From Pectobacterium carotovorum (lineage in GTDB: Bacteria > Pseudomonadota > Gammaproteobacteria > Enterobacterales > Enterobacteriaceae): 64,000 bases of DNA. The stretch lies in contig NZ_FQWI01000013.1 in the NCBI RefSeq assembly GCF_900129615.1, positions 28,377 through 92,376 on the forward strand, in the 5' to 3' direction. Both the position numbers and the translations under genes were made by a program. How positions within the stretch are numbered: the stretch's first letter is position 1; each line of letters starts with the position of its first letter. The notes beneath the pieces are model-generated. The model had not been told where the DNA came from, did not search any database, and saw only the letters and a program-made list of their open reading frames with translations. Shown piece after piece: positions 1 through 9,087 of this stretch.

Positions 1-1131
1 CACACCAGCCAGATCGATAGCTGCTTCTACACCGGAGTTTCCGCCGCCAATCACCGCGACATGCTTGCCTTTAAACAGCGGGCCATCGCAGTGCGGGCAG
101 TACGTTACGCCACGCGTACGGTACTGATCTTCGCCGGGTACATTCATGTTTCTCCAGCGTGCACCGGTCGCAATGATCACACTGCGCGCTTTCAGCGTCG
201 CACCAGATACAGTAATCACCTGATGCGGTTTACCCGGTTCACCGCCAGGAATGAGAGCCTCTGCACTCTGCGCGTCAATCACGTCGACATCGTAGTCATC
301 AACATGACTCTTCAGCGCGGTCGCCAGCTTGGCACCTTCCGTTTTCGGCACGGAAATGTAGTTTTCGATATCGACGGTATCCAGTACCTGACCACCAAAA
401 CGCTCACCAACCAAACCGGTACGGATGCCTTTACGCGCCGAATAGACCGCCGCTGCTGCTCCCGCTGGGCCGCTACCGATAATTAACACATCGTAGACGT
501 CACGCTGGTTCAGCTTCTCAACCTGTTTAGCGCCCGCGCCGGTATCGATTTTAGTCACAATCTCAGCCAGACTCGTCCGCCCTTGACTGAAGTGTTCACC
601 GTTCAGGAAAACGGTCGGAACCCCCATGACATTACGGCTTTGGATCTCATCCTGAAACACGCCGCCGTCAATTGCGGTATGGGTGATATTCGGATTCAAC
701 ACCGCCATTAAATTCAGCGCCTGCACCACGTCCGGGCAATTGTGGCAGGACAGCGAGTAATAGGTTTCAAAGTGGAATGAGCCGTCAAGATGACGGATCT
801 GATCGAGCAATTCTTTTGCTTCTTTCGACGGATGACCGCCCACCTGCAATAACGCCAGAATCAAAGAAGTAAATTCGTGTCCCATTGGCGCACCGGCAAA
901 ACGTGGGCCGCTTTGGGAACCTGGATTGGTAATCAGGAATGAAGGCTTACGTACTGCCAGATCATTCTTTTCAATAAAACTTACCCGATCGGACAGCTCA
1001 GCAATCTCAGCCAGCAGGGTTCTGACTTCAGCAGATTTAGCGGAGTCATCCAGAGTCGCAATCAACTCAACAGGTTTGGTTAATTTTTCCAGATAGGCTT
1101 TCAACTGGACTTTCATCGTATTGTCGAGCAT
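1..1131 (-). CDS. ahpF: Alkyl hydroperoxide reductase subunit F, C-terminus cut by window edge
   Basis: NADH-dependent flavoprotein disulfide reductase that regenerates AhpC, forming the main scavenging system for low levels of H2O2 and organic peroxides in the cytosol. The first 377 codons are present; the E. coli protein has 521 residues, so about 145 are missing off the left edge. The N-terminus ([17 protein letters not shown]) is the family start. The N-terminal thioredoxin-like fold carries its CHNC redox pair (minus strand, near position 745), and the TrxR-like domain carries the CPHCDG active site (near position 100). The gene lies 143 bp downstream of ahpC on the same strand, with an intrinsic-terminator-like hairpin in the gap. 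Identity is secure; only the 3' end is unseen. Confidence 0.96.
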   Translation of the reverse strand, partial: MLDNTMKVQLKAYLEKLTKPVELIATLDDSAKSAEVRTLLAEIAELSDRVSFIEKNDLAVRKPSFLITNPGSQSGPRFAGAPMGHEFTSLILALLQVGGHPSKEAKELLDQIRHLDGSFHFETYYSLSCHNCPDVVQALNLMAVLNPNITHTAIDGGVFQDEIQSRNVMGVPTVFLNGEHFSQGRTSLAEIVTKIDTGAGAKQVEKLNQRDVYDVLIIGSGPAGAAAAVYSARKGIRTGLVGERFGGQVLDTVDIENYISVPKTEGAKLATALKSHVDDYDVDVIDAQSAEALIPGGEPGKPHQVITVSGATLKARSVIIATGARWRNMNVPGEDQYRTRGVTYCPHCDGPLFKGKHVAVIGGGNSGVEAAIDLAGV

Positions 1132-1204
1132 CGGTCGTCCTTAATTAGGCAAGTAAGTACAAAGGCAAAATCGTGCAGGGTGCTGGCCCCAAAAGCCGGG
1201 CCAG

Positions 1205-1228
1205 AAAAATCGGGTGCAACGCACCCGA
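1205..1228 (-). terminator. Intrinsic terminator between ahpC and ahpF
   Basis: Read on the minus strand, an 8-bp perfect stem (TCGGGTGC / GCACCCGA) with a 3-nt loop is followed at once by five U residues. It sits after ahpC and before ahpF, so it probably trims most ahpC transcripts and lets a minority read through. A second weaker stem (GGCCC / GGGCC) lies just beyond, at 1186-1203. Confidence 0.75.
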
Positions 1229-1274
1229 CAAAAAAGGCCATGTTTTCTATAGCTATGTTTTCCGAGGTGTCAGC

Positions 1275-1838
1275 TTAGATTTTGCCAACCAGATCCAGAG
1301 ACGGAGCCAGCGTAGCCTCGCCTTCTTTCCACTTGGCTGGGCACACTTCGCCCGGGTGAGAAGCCACGTACTGCGCCGCTTTCACTTTGCGCAGCAGGTC
1401 AGAGGCATCACGGCCAATACCTTCTGCCGTGATTTCTACCGCCTGAATGATGCCCTGTGGATCAACGATGAACGTACCGCGATCGGCCAGACCTTCTGCT
1501 TCGCGCATGTTTTCAAAGTTACGCGTCAGTTGGCCGGTTGGGTCACCGATCATGGTGTATTTGATTTTGCCAATGGTTTCAGAGCTGCCGTGCCACGCTT
1601 TGTGCGTGAAATGGGTGTCGGTGGAAACAGAGTAGATTTCCACGCCACGCTCTTGGAATTCGTCGTAGTAGTCAGCGACATCACCCAGTTCGGTCGGGCA
1701 GACAAACGTAAAGTCAGCCGGATAGAAGAAGAACACGCTCCATTTGCCTTCGATGTTCTTCTCAGTCACTTCAATGAATTGACCGTCTTTGAAAGCCATG
1801 TTTTTGAATGGTTTAACTTGGGTATTAATTACTGACAT
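1275..1838 (-). CDS. ahpC: Alkyl hydroperoxide reductase subunit C (peroxiredoxin)
   Basis: Typical 2-Cys peroxiredoxin that reduces H2O2, organic peroxides and peroxynitrite and is recycled by AhpF. It has 187 residues, the same as E. coli. The peroxidatic cysteine is C47 in FVCPTE and the resolving cysteine is C166 in EVCPAK near the C-terminus. The ATG at 1838 is preferred over the in-frame GTG one codon upstream because it matches the family start (MSVINT) and lies behind a GAGGAT ribosome site. It is first in the ahpCF unit. OxyR control is expected from the family, but I could not pick out a convincing OxyR site in the 94 bp upstream. Confidence 0.98.
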   Translation of the reverse strand: MSVINTQVKPFKNMAFKDGQFIEVTEKNIEGKWSVFFFYPADFTFVCPTELGDVADYYDEFQERGVEIYSVSTDTHFTHKAWHGSSETIGKIKYTMIGDPTGQLTRNFENMREAEGLADRGTFIVDPQGIIQAVEITAEGIGRDASDLLRKVKAAQYVASHPGEVCPAKWKEGEATLAPSLDLVGKI

Positions 1839-1932
1839 CACTTTATCCTCATGTGTTTTCGCATGTGGCTAAAGTACAGAAATGTGACCACCATCACCAA
1901 TCCGTTGTCTTTATCGAATCAATAAGTAATAC

Positions 1933-3597
1933 CTAATTTGATTCAACTTCAAGGGGATCAATCTGCATGTCCTTGCCACCAATTCTGAGCGTCTTGAAGC
2001 GTGGCGTAACAACCTCAACCTTGCCTTCTTTAATCAGATCAATCAGCTTTTCCGTCCCCATTGAACCAAACAGTCTGCCCACAGGCTGCCATTGTCCTTT
2101 ATCATTACGCGCAAGGATCTTCGCACCGATTCCCCATTCCACCCGAGGAAAAACAAGCACTTCGTTATGGCCATCGCCAGTTAAATCAATCGCGAAGAGC
2201 AGACAAGCTGCTTCTCTACATTGATTGCCCAGATTATCGCCCTGCAACATGCTTTCTATCCCGTCTTCCAACGGACCAACCCATTCAACCTGAACAGGAC
2301 GTACCTTTGCAGGGCGCCCCTGCAACCGATCGAGCAGTACCTGACGCGCGGTAGCGTCAAGTATGCGGTCATGCTGCAATTCTTCAGCCAGCCAGGTAAA
2401 CTGCTGCCTACCCGCGGTCCCTAAGTCATCGCGCAGCGCCCACAGGTCGAACTCATCGACCGGCGTTTTCCCGCTAAGCAAGCGCTGAACCTGATTTCTC
2501 GCACTAAATGCCTCTGGGTTTAATAACGGCGTATGCAGCAATATCACCAGAACACAGATGACGGCAGCGAGCAGCGGATTGCTCGTGCGCAAATTTCCCA
2601 GCCAGATGCCAGAACGACGAATGACGGCCCATACCATCGCCAGACTGTAAAGCATCGCGATCGCCACGACGAAGATCGACTGAAAACGGAAAGGAGTAAG
2701 ACCATACTGTTCGATGCGCAGCCAACTGGAATAGCCAGCTAATCCAACCAAAATCGGCAGGCACAGCACACTGGCGCTAACCAGCCCACGTAGCACCGTC
2801 GGATAAGTGCGGCCCTCGTTATCATCCTGAGACGCACAGTTAATCAAAAATAAGTTCACGCCCATCAGGCATAGCAGAATGACGGTGGAACGACCGGTAT
2901 TCCATATCGGTTCCAGGCCGCTAAAAGGCAGCGTCAAGGTGAACACCACCGTGATCAGTGCACTAAACGGCAGCAGGAAACGACAGGCCGACAGCAGAAT
3001 TCCACGCAGCAGTCCGACTACCGCTTCTTTGGTCATTCCGATATACATGCCGATAGAAAACACCACCGGCAAGAGCAGCATATAGAATCGGTAATGACTG
3101 AATACTTTACTCACCTGCCGGAATCCCAACATGTTGAACAGCATGCCGCACAGCACAAGCAGCAACACGACCACCAAAACTAATAACCAGGCCAGTAGCA
3201 CAGTAAAAATATTGATCCAGGCGTGTTTACAGAGTGAGTCATAGGACGGCCATCGCCCTTCACGGACAGGCCAACAGCAAATGAACGTACAGCCGATATA
3301 ACCGAGGAGAATGCCACATAGCACCCAGGAGTCCAGCAACCGGAACAATCCACTTTCGGAGAGAACCCAGCCACTGATTGCCGTCATCAGCACGGTCAGC
3401 GCGCTGGCAAACAGCCACGTCTTTTTCACAAAGAGAGTGCGTTCCAGCAGTTGCAGGCTGATTCCACCAACCGTCGCCATCGTTATCAACATTGCCTGAA
3501 GAGCACCTTCTTCCATTTCAAGCGCCGCGACAAGAAGCAGCCCCTGAAGCAGGCCAATAGTTAGATAAAACTTTAACGATGGAGAATGGGCGGACAT
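1933..3597 (-). CDS. DUF4153-type polytopic membrane protein
   Basis: This is a 554-residue inner-membrane protein with about ten hydrophobic segments over residues 1-360. A soluble C-terminal part follows (about 380-554), which looks periplasmic or cytosolic and is rich in charged residues. I recognise the layout as the DUF4153 family, whose molecular function is not established. The ATG at 3597 follows an AAAGGA ribosome site. The gene lies downstream of the efflux operon on the same strand, with 157 bp between, so shared transcription is possible but not shown. The gap holds a small hairpin (GGTATCA / TGATACC at 3718-3734). No catalytic motif was seen. Confidence 0.8.
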   Translation of the reverse strand: MSAHSPSLKFYLTIGLLQGLLLVAALEMEEGALQAMLITMATVGGISLQLLERTLFVKKTWLFASALTVLMTAISGWVLSESGLFRLLDSWVLCGILLGYIGCTFICCWPVREGRWPSYDSLCKHAWINIFTVLLAWLLVLVVVLLLVLCGMLFNMLGFRQVSKVFSHYRFYMLLLPVVFSIGMYIGMTKEAVVGLLRGILLSACRFLLPFSALITVVFTLTLPFSGLEPIWNTGRSTVILLCLMGVNLFLINCASQDDNEGRTYPTVLRGLVSASVLCLPILVGLAGYSSWLRIEQYGLTPFRFQSIFVVAIAMLYSLAMVWAVIRRSGIWLGNLRTSNPLLAAVICVLVILLHTPLLNPEAFSARNQVQRLLSGKTPVDEFDLWALRDDLGTAGRQQFTWLAEELQHDRILDATARQVLLDRLQGRPAKVRPVQVEWVGPLEDGIESMLQGDNLGNQCREAACLLFAIDLTGDGHNEVLVFPRVEWGIGAKILARNDKGQWQPVGRLFGSMGTEKLIDLIKEGKVEVVTPRFKTLRIGGKDMQIDPLEVESN

Positions 3598-3754
3598 GGC
3601 AAATCCTTTTGTCGACGTACATCACATGTTAGGCGGTGGTGTACAAACGTATTCACCACTCAGATGCTGTGAGATCGCAAGATAAATGATGTGTGCAGTC
3701 TACAGACAAACGCTTCGGGTATCACATTGATACCAGGCTATATCCTTAAGCCAA

Positions 3755-5023
3755 TCAGTGAAGGATCTGTACTTCACCCGCCTCCAGCCCGGAGATTTCT
3801 ACGCCCTGCGCCACCGTTTTCCCTAACGTCACGTTGATTTTCTTTGACGGTGTGCCAGCAGTCGAACGGTAAATCACATAGGCATGACCATTCTCATCGG
3901 TATGCACAGCCTGTGCAGGCACCGCGATACCGTGCTCATTACGATAGACAATAATAGCCAGCCGGGCACTCATACCCAGTCGAATATTTTGCCTTAAATC
4001 CGCCAACGGCGTATCAAGTGACACTACCACATCATAGTAAGCACCGCTGCCCGACATCTCAGCAGCATCGGCCTGCATATCAATCGAAGCAACCTTTCCT
4101 GTCAGGATCTGTCCGGCAAAGCCATCCCCGCTTACGTTAACTGGCATTCCCTCTCGCAGCTGATGCAGATCTGTCTCTTCGACCCGAGTCGCCACCTGAA
4201 AACGGTCCTGAGCAATGACACCAAACAGCGGCGTTCCCTGGCTGACCAGCAAACCAGATTGGATGACCACAGGTTTGCCGTTATCAGGCGTAGCCGGGCG
4301 CACCACAAAACCACTAAACGGTGCCTTGACGGTCTGCCGTTCAACCTGAGTAGCCAGCATCTGATAGCGTACCTGTGCGTTAGTCAACTCCATCTCCGCA
4401 ATCTTACGATCTTCACCGTTCCCACGCGCCAGCACCGTTCGCAACTCCTCTTGTGCGGCGCTCAGGTCCTGCTCCTGCGAACGAATTTGCTGCTTTAACG
4501 TATCAACCTCCATACGCGCGACGATGCCACGTTCGAACAGCGCCTGTGTATCCCGAAGATTGGCTTGCGTATTGCTAAAAGTAGACCGAGCGGAGCTTAC
4601 CGCACGCCGCGCACGTGATACCTCAGCACTTTGCTCCCACTGCCTGAGCGATTGTACCTCGCGCTGCGTCTTGAGCACTTCCGCCTGCGCCTGACGTAGC
4701 TGAATCTCAATTTGCCCGGGATCCAGTATCAGTAACGTTTGCCCTTGTTCGACTCGTTGTCCCTCACGCACCAATACCTCGCGGATAGTGCCTTCAAAAG
4801 GAGCCGCCAGCGTTGTCTGCTTCGCGGCCTGAATGCGTCCAACCAATCCTAATTGATTCTCCAATAATTGGGGTTGGGCAGGGAACCATTGCCCCTGAGG
4901 CGCGCTTTCCTGTTCATTCGCGCGCCCTGCCAGCAGCCAAGTGAGCATGCCGAACGCCACAATCAACAGCAATACAATAAGGTGACGCCGGCGCAGTTGA
5001 GACCAAAAGTGATGCCTAATCAT
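3755..5023 (-). CDS. HlyD/MacA-family periplasmic adaptor of ABC efflux pump
   Basis: This is the membrane-fusion subunit of a tripartite exporter: it anchors in the inner membrane and bridges the ABC permease to the outer-membrane channel. From the chosen start (MIRHHFWSQLRRR) it has 422 residues. A single N-terminal transmembrane helix lies near residues 15-34. A lipoyl half-motif follows (around the sequence APFEGTIREVLV), then a long coiled-coil hairpin (about 110-215), the second lipoyl half (VKAPFSGFVVRPA) and C-terminal beta-barrel domains. The ATG at 5023 overlaps the stop of the TolC-family gene by 8 nt, which favours it over the start 75 nt further upstream inside that gene. It is last of the four-gene operon. 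Confidence 0.88.
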   Translation of the reverse strand: MIRHHFWSQLRRRHLIVLLLIVAFGMLTWLLAGRANEQESAPQGQWFPAQPQLLENQLGLVGRIQAAKQTTLAAPFEGTIREVLVREGQRVEQGQTLLILDPGQIEIQLRQAQAEVLKTQREVQSLRQWEQSAEVSRARRAVSSARSTFSNTQANLRDTQALFERGIVARMEVDTLKQQIRSQEQDLSAAQEELRTVLARGNGEDRKIAEMELTNAQVRYQMLATQVERQTVKAPFSGFVVRPATPDNGKPVVIQSGLLVSQGTPLFGVIAQDRFQVATRVEETDLHQLREGMPVNVSGDGFAGQILTGKVASIDMQADAAEMSGSGAYYDVVVSLDTPLADLRQNIRLGMSARLAIIVYRNEHGIAVPAQAVHTDENGHAYVIYRSTAGTPSKKINVTLGKTVAQGVEISGLEAGEVQILH

Positions 5024-6482
5024 TGAGTGCGATATCCCAGCTTTGTAATGTGGTGCCCAGCGTCTCATCCAGTTCAGCTTGCGCATTGAGGTAGCCAATC
5101 AGCGCATTGAGACGGGCGTTTTCAGCGTTGCGTAAATCGTTCTCGAAGCTCAGCACCTGAAAGTTACTGGAACGCCCAACCGTGAGCTTTTCTCGTTCAA
5201 TTTCCAGCTTGCGGCGCGATAAATCCCGCGCACGTTGGGAGATCTCGAACTGCCGCCAGCGCGTACCGATATCACGCACCGCATTGGCAACATCGCGTTC
5301 AAGCTGCTGCCTGACTTCATCCAGTTGAATATGCTGGTTACGCACATTGACTCGCGCTTGCACCTCCGCCTGACGGGTACTCAGATCGCCGATAGGGATC
5401 TCCACCTGCACGCCAACATAATTCTCCCAGGTTCGTGAGGTACTGCTCTGTGCTGCGCGGTCGCGCACCTGACTCGCCCCCCCGATTAGCGAGACATCCC
5501 ACAGGCGATCGTTACGTGCCACCGCCAGACCGAGTGCAGCCTGCTCGTTAGCGATGAGCTGGGCGAGATAAGCCGGCCGGGAGGCTTCGGCCTGTTTCAA
5601 TGCCTGTGCAGCGTTGACATCAACGCGCTGTGCCTGCATCGATTCCGTTGCCACAATCAGCGTATTTAAATCCAGTGCCAGAAGTTGCAACAGCGCAAGG
5701 CGCGCGGTATCCAGCTGGTTTCTGGCTTCCTCATGCGCCAGTTCCTGCGTGGCAACTTCAGCTTCGGTTTGCACAATTTCAAATTCAGCCATGCGCCCTG
5801 CGGCAATCATCGCGCGGTTGACCTCAACCAGTTGGCGCGCACGTGCCAGTGCATCACGAGCAATTTGCAGTTGCTCCTGCGAGCGCAGCAGCTCACGATA
5901 AGCGGAGATAATCTGGGTAATCGTCTGTGAAACGGTGGATTTCAGCGTCAGACGATTTAACTGCTCAGTCAACTGCGCAATATGAACGGGGGCGGTGGTG
6001 ACCTCTTTACCGGCACCGCGAAGCAAAGGCTGAATTACCGTGATGTTCGCTCCATCATTACGTGACAGCCCCACACTATCAGCCTGCGTGTGGCGGTAGG
6101 TCCAGCCAAGGCTGAAACGGGTGCCATACGGCGTGAGCAGTGTCGACGTCGGCGTTAGATTGCCCTGCCGATAACGATCGCTTTGATTGCGATTGGAAAG
6201 GTAGCTGCCCGTCAGCGACAGTTTGGGAGTAAAACGATCCTCCGCAACACGAAGATCAAATTTCTGCGCGATACGATCCAGATAGGCGCTACGGATCGCG
6301 CGATTGTCACGCAATCCAAGATAAATAGCATCGCTCAGCGTGAGATCGATAGTTTGTGCATTCAGCGATGTGCTGACTATCGCCTGTCCCTGTCGCATCG
6401 CCTGAGAAGGAGTCAAATCCGTTTCTGCATACCCTTGATGGGCAGAAAACAAAATCAGTAAACACAGGATAGATTTACGCAT
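5016..6482 (-). CDS. TolC-family outer-membrane efflux protein
   Basis: Outer-membrane channel of the tripartite pump. It has 488 residues with a Sec signal peptide (MRKSILCLLILFSAHQGYA, cleavage near residue 20). Two outer-membrane-factor repeats follow, rich in long amphipathic helices with heptad patterns and in Ala, Gln and Arg. It is encoded between the permease and the adaptor, overlapping each by 8 nt. A dedicated channel inside the operon suggests the pump does not borrow the housekeeping TolC. The substrate is unknown. Confidence 0.87.
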   Translation of the reverse strand: MRKSILCLLILFSAHQGYAETDLTPSQAMRQGQAIVSTSLNAQTIDLTLSDAIYLGLRDNRAIRSAYLDRIAQKFDLRVAEDRFTPKLSLTGSYLSNRNQSDRYRQGNLTPTSTLLTPYGTRFSLGWTYRHTQADSVGLSRNDGANITVIQPLLRGAGKEVTTAPVHIAQLTEQLNRLTLKSTVSQTITQIISAYRELLRSQEQLQIARDALARARQLVEVNRAMIAAGRMAEFEIVQTEAEVATQELAHEEARNQLDTARLALLQLLALDLNTLIVATESMQAQRVDVNAAQALKQAEASRPAYLAQLIANEQAALGLAVARNDRLWDVSLIGGASQVRDRAAQSSTSRTWENYVGVQVEIPIGDLSTRQAEVQARVNVRNQHIQLDEVRQQLERDVANAVRDIGTRWRQFEISQRARDLSRRKLEIEREKLTVGRSSNFQVLSFENDLRNAENARLNALIGYLNAQAELDETLGTTLQSWDIALND

Positions 6483-7722
6483 CGCGTAGCGCCTGTACGG
6501 GTTCGAGCCGAGCCGCAGTCATTGCTGGGTTAAGTCCAAAAAACAGACCAATCGCCAATGAACTGCCAATCCCAAGGGGAAGTGACAATGCCGAAAGTGA
6601 AAAAGCTGACCAGTCTGAAAAAAAGACAAACAGCCACGCCGCCACAACGCCACACACCGCCCCAATCAGAGCTCCACAGGCGGACAGCACGACGGCCTCC
6701 AGCAAAAACAGCCCCGCAATATCGCGCGGTCGCGCGCCCAGCGCCATACGAACACCAATTTCACGACGGCGCTCAGACACATTCATCACCATGACGTTCA
6801 TCACCCCTACTCCCCCCACCAGCAGGGAAATCCCTCCTAGCCCCGCCAGCAGCCATGAAAACATTCGGGACTGCTGCGCCATTCCCTCCAGTAGCTGCTG
6901 TGGGATTTGTACACCGATATCAAGTTTCGGCATCAGGGGGGACAAATAATCCTTTAACTGTGCTCCCGTTTGCATCAGCGTGTCACTGTTGCCGTTACGC
7001 GCAATCACACTGACGATCTGCGGTGTTGGCATGACACGGCGCATACCTGAGATAGGCATCAGAATAGAGTCATCAACCGAGATGGGAACCAGAGGGTTGT
7101 GTCCCTGTGGCTGAAGGATTCCCACAATCTCAAACAAGTATCCACTCACCTGCACACGCTCACCTAAGGCAGCTACGCCACCCTGCGATGCCCACTGTAC
7201 TGCAACATTCGCCCCCAACACGATGTAGGTACTTTGCTCATCAAAATCACTCAGGTAGCGGCCTTGCGCGAGCTTTAATCCTAAAACGTCCGACAATTCA
7301 GCCCCGCTTCCCACCACCATGGTGCTTTGTGAACGCCCGTGTAGCCGTGCTTCAGTCGAGGTAACAATTAAGGCCGTTGCGGCTTTAATATCGGGCAAAG
7401 CCTGTCGCAAAGCAGGGATATCCAAATCATCGGGTGCCGAGCCAATTGCATGACTCCCCACCCGGTTCTGAACGGTGGCAACCAGCAGGTCACTGCCCAT
7501 GCCTCGGAATACGCCCATGGCTTCGGCTTCTGCGTTGTGTCCGATGTTAAGCAAAGCGACAACCGATCCACATCCAACCGCAATCCCAAGGAGGGCCAGA
7601 ACAGCACGTCGTCCCAGAAGAATAAGGCTGTTCAACGGCTCAAGCAGACGCTGTTGCAGTGAAGGGCCATAGTGACATCGGCGCACCTGACGATCTTCCC
7701 TCTGTGAACGAGGATCAGACAT
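6475..7722 (-). CDS. MacB/FtsX-type ABC transporter permease
   Basis: Inner-membrane permease of the MacB fold. It has 415 residues: a cytosolic N-terminal stretch, a first TM segment near residues 36-60, a large periplasmic domain (about 65-285), then three TM segments at the C-terminus. The conserved FtsX-type core includes the sequence SERRREIGVRMALGARPRDI. In E. coli MacB the ATPase and permease are fused; here they are separate genes, as in LolCDE-like systems. It overlaps the ATPase gene and the TolC-family gene by 8 nt each. This class moves substrates from the periplasm outward (peptides, macrolides, lipoproteins) rather than across the inner membrane; which one cannot be told here. 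Confidence 0.88.
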   Translation of the reverse strand: MSDPRSQREDRQVRRCHYGPSLQQRLLEPLNSLILLGRRAVLALLGIAVGCGSVVALLNIGHNAEAEAMGVFRGMGSDLLVATVQNRVGSHAIGSAPDDLDIPALRQALPDIKAATALIVTSTEARLHGRSQSTMVVGSGAELSDVLGLKLAQGRYLSDFDEQSTYIVLGANVAVQWASQGGVAALGERVQVSGYLFEIVGILQPQGHNPLVPISVDDSILMPISGMRRVMPTPQIVSVIARNGNSDTLMQTGAQLKDYLSPLMPKLDIGVQIPQQLLEGMAQQSRMFSWLLAGLGGISLLVGGVGVMNVMVMNVSERRREIGVRMALGARPRDIAGLFLLEAVVLSACGALIGAVCGVVAAWLFVFFSDWSAFSLSALSLPLGIGSSLAIGLFFGLNPAMTAARLEPVQALRDA

Positions 7723-8416
7723 GATTCACCTCATAGAGTCGACCATCTTGCACCTGAATGCGTCGGGTCATGCGGCAAGCCATGCTTTCGTCATGCGTCA
7801 CCATCACGAGCGTCGTCCCCTGTTCGCGGTTCAATGCCAGCAATAGTGTGATGATGTCATCGGCCGTTTGGCTGTCGAGGTTGCCAGTCGGTTCATCCGC
7901 TAGCAAAAGTGCGGGTTCACCAACCAGTGCTCGCGCAATTGCCACCCGCTGGCGTTGGCCGCCAGACAGATCGGCTGGCCGATGGTGGGTTCGTTCTGCA
8001 AGGCCAACGCGCGCCAGCTGTACTTGAGCGGCTTGCCGAGCAGCCTGACGCGAGACACCGCGGTAGGTCAGAGGAAGCGCGACGTTATCCAACGCATCCA
8101 GGCGCGGCAGTAAATTAAAACTCTGGAAGACGAAACCAATGACTTGATTACGCACGATCGCACGTTCATCAGCGCTCGCCTGAGCCATATCTTGCCCAGC
8201 AAGTAATAAACGCCCGGAAACGGGCTGATCGAGTAAACCGATGATATTGAGCAAGGTGCTTTTGCCAGAACCCGATGCGCCCACAATCGCACAGCTTTGC
8301 CCAGCAGGAATGGACAGTGAAATATCGTGCAGCACCGCTTGAGAGGAAGCACCGGTACTGTAGGTGTGTGAAATACCTTGTAAACAGATCAGATCCGTTA
8401 CTCTTTCATTAGACAT
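7715..8416 (-). CDS. ABC transporter ATP-binding protein (MacB/LolD type)
   Basis: Cytosolic motor of the tripartite efflux system, 233 residues. It shows Walker A (GASGSGKST), the signature LSGGQRQR, Walker B (LLLADEPTGNLD) and the switch histidine in VTHD. The first residues before the Walker A site, with the aromatic in HTYS, match the MacB/LolD/FtsE group. The start at 8416 has an AGAGG ribosome site 5 nt away. An in-frame ATG at 8449 has no such site and would add 11 residues. It is first of the operon ATPase-permease-channel-adaptor. No regulator gene lies next to it. Confidence 0.9.
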   Translation of the reverse strand: MSNERVTDLICLQGISHTYSTGASSQAVLHDISLSIPAGQSCAIVGASGSGKSTLLNIIGLLDQPVSGRLLLAGQDMAQASADERAIVRNQVIGFVFQSFNLLPRLDALDNVALPLTYRGVSRQAARQAAQVQLARVGLAERTHHRPADLSGGQRQRVAIARALVGEPALLLADEPTGNLDSQTADDIITLLLALNREQGTTLVMVTHDESMACRMTRRIQVQDGRLYEVNHV

Positions 8417-8712
8417 CCTTGCCTCTTTACTGATCCCCGAAAGCATCACAGTAGTCGAATTATCCTACTGTTTGTGCTTTAGGAAAAGCCGCTTAATTGC
8501 TTAACGACCACAACAATCGAAGACTTTAATGGTTTTAATATGATAACCGCCAAGCGTTAGCGCACAGGGTTCAGAATATGAGTGGTGATATAGCAGGAAT
8601 TCTGTTTCATCGTGGGAAATAACGTTTAAGAGGGATGAACGGAGTACAAGACAACGATAAAACCACATGTCAGGTTAAAGAAGAGGGAAGTAATGAAGAC
8701 GATGAAGAATTT
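8417..8712. other. Intergenic region upstream of the efflux operon
   Basis: About 300 bp separates the ATPase gene from the tRNA-Gly gene. I see no supportable gene. It should contain the efflux operon promoter, but no clear -35/-10 pair or operator stands out, and the 3' trailer of the tRNA lies at its right end. Confidence 0.5.
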
Positions 8713-8788
<76 letters not shown>

Positions 8789-9087
8789 AGAGAATTGGAT
8801 TTATTATCTTTTACTTTCAGCAAAAAGCAAAATGCGCCGAAACCAAAACTGATTAAACCCTGTCAAATCACATGTAACTTAATGAATCTAATCACTATTT
8901 ACCAACAAGGTAATCCGACGGTCAGCATTATGTACCAATCAACTTAACGTGGCAAGCCCTTTCCACTGAAAACTTTACCGTCCAGTTTTAATCCGCTACG
9001 CGCTATGGAATCAAAGCTATAAGCCCGCCTCCACAACAAAGCCGCCTTAACTTAAGGCGGCCCGATCTGTCATGAGGATCTGGAATA
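8789..9087. other. Intergenic region with tRNA promoter and terminator
   Basis: About 300 bp without a gene. Its left part holds the probable promoter of the tRNA-Gly gene. Its right part (9036-9061) holds a terminator for the secreted-protein gene. The middle shows nothing recognisable. Confidence 0.5.
9036..9061 (-). terminator. Terminator of the secreted-protein gene
   Basis: A 10-bp perfect inverted repeat (GCCGCCTTAA / TTAAGGCGGC) with almost no loop is followed on the minus strand by TTTGTTG. It lies 27 bp after the stop of the gene at 9088-10563. Confidence 0.6.

Noticed and set aside
1173..1835. A 220-aa open frame antisense to ahpC
   Set aside because: It mirrors ahpC, which is certain by motif and length; the upstream part runs through the terminator.
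1839..1932. OxyR binding site upstream of ahpC
   Set aside because: Family knowledge predicts one, but no spacing of ATAG/CTAT-type quartets was convincing, so none is reported.
3718..3734. Short palindrome between the adaptor gene and the DUF4153 gene
   Set aside because: The 7-bp stem has no U-tract and no known operator match; noted in the gene entry, but too weak for its own call.
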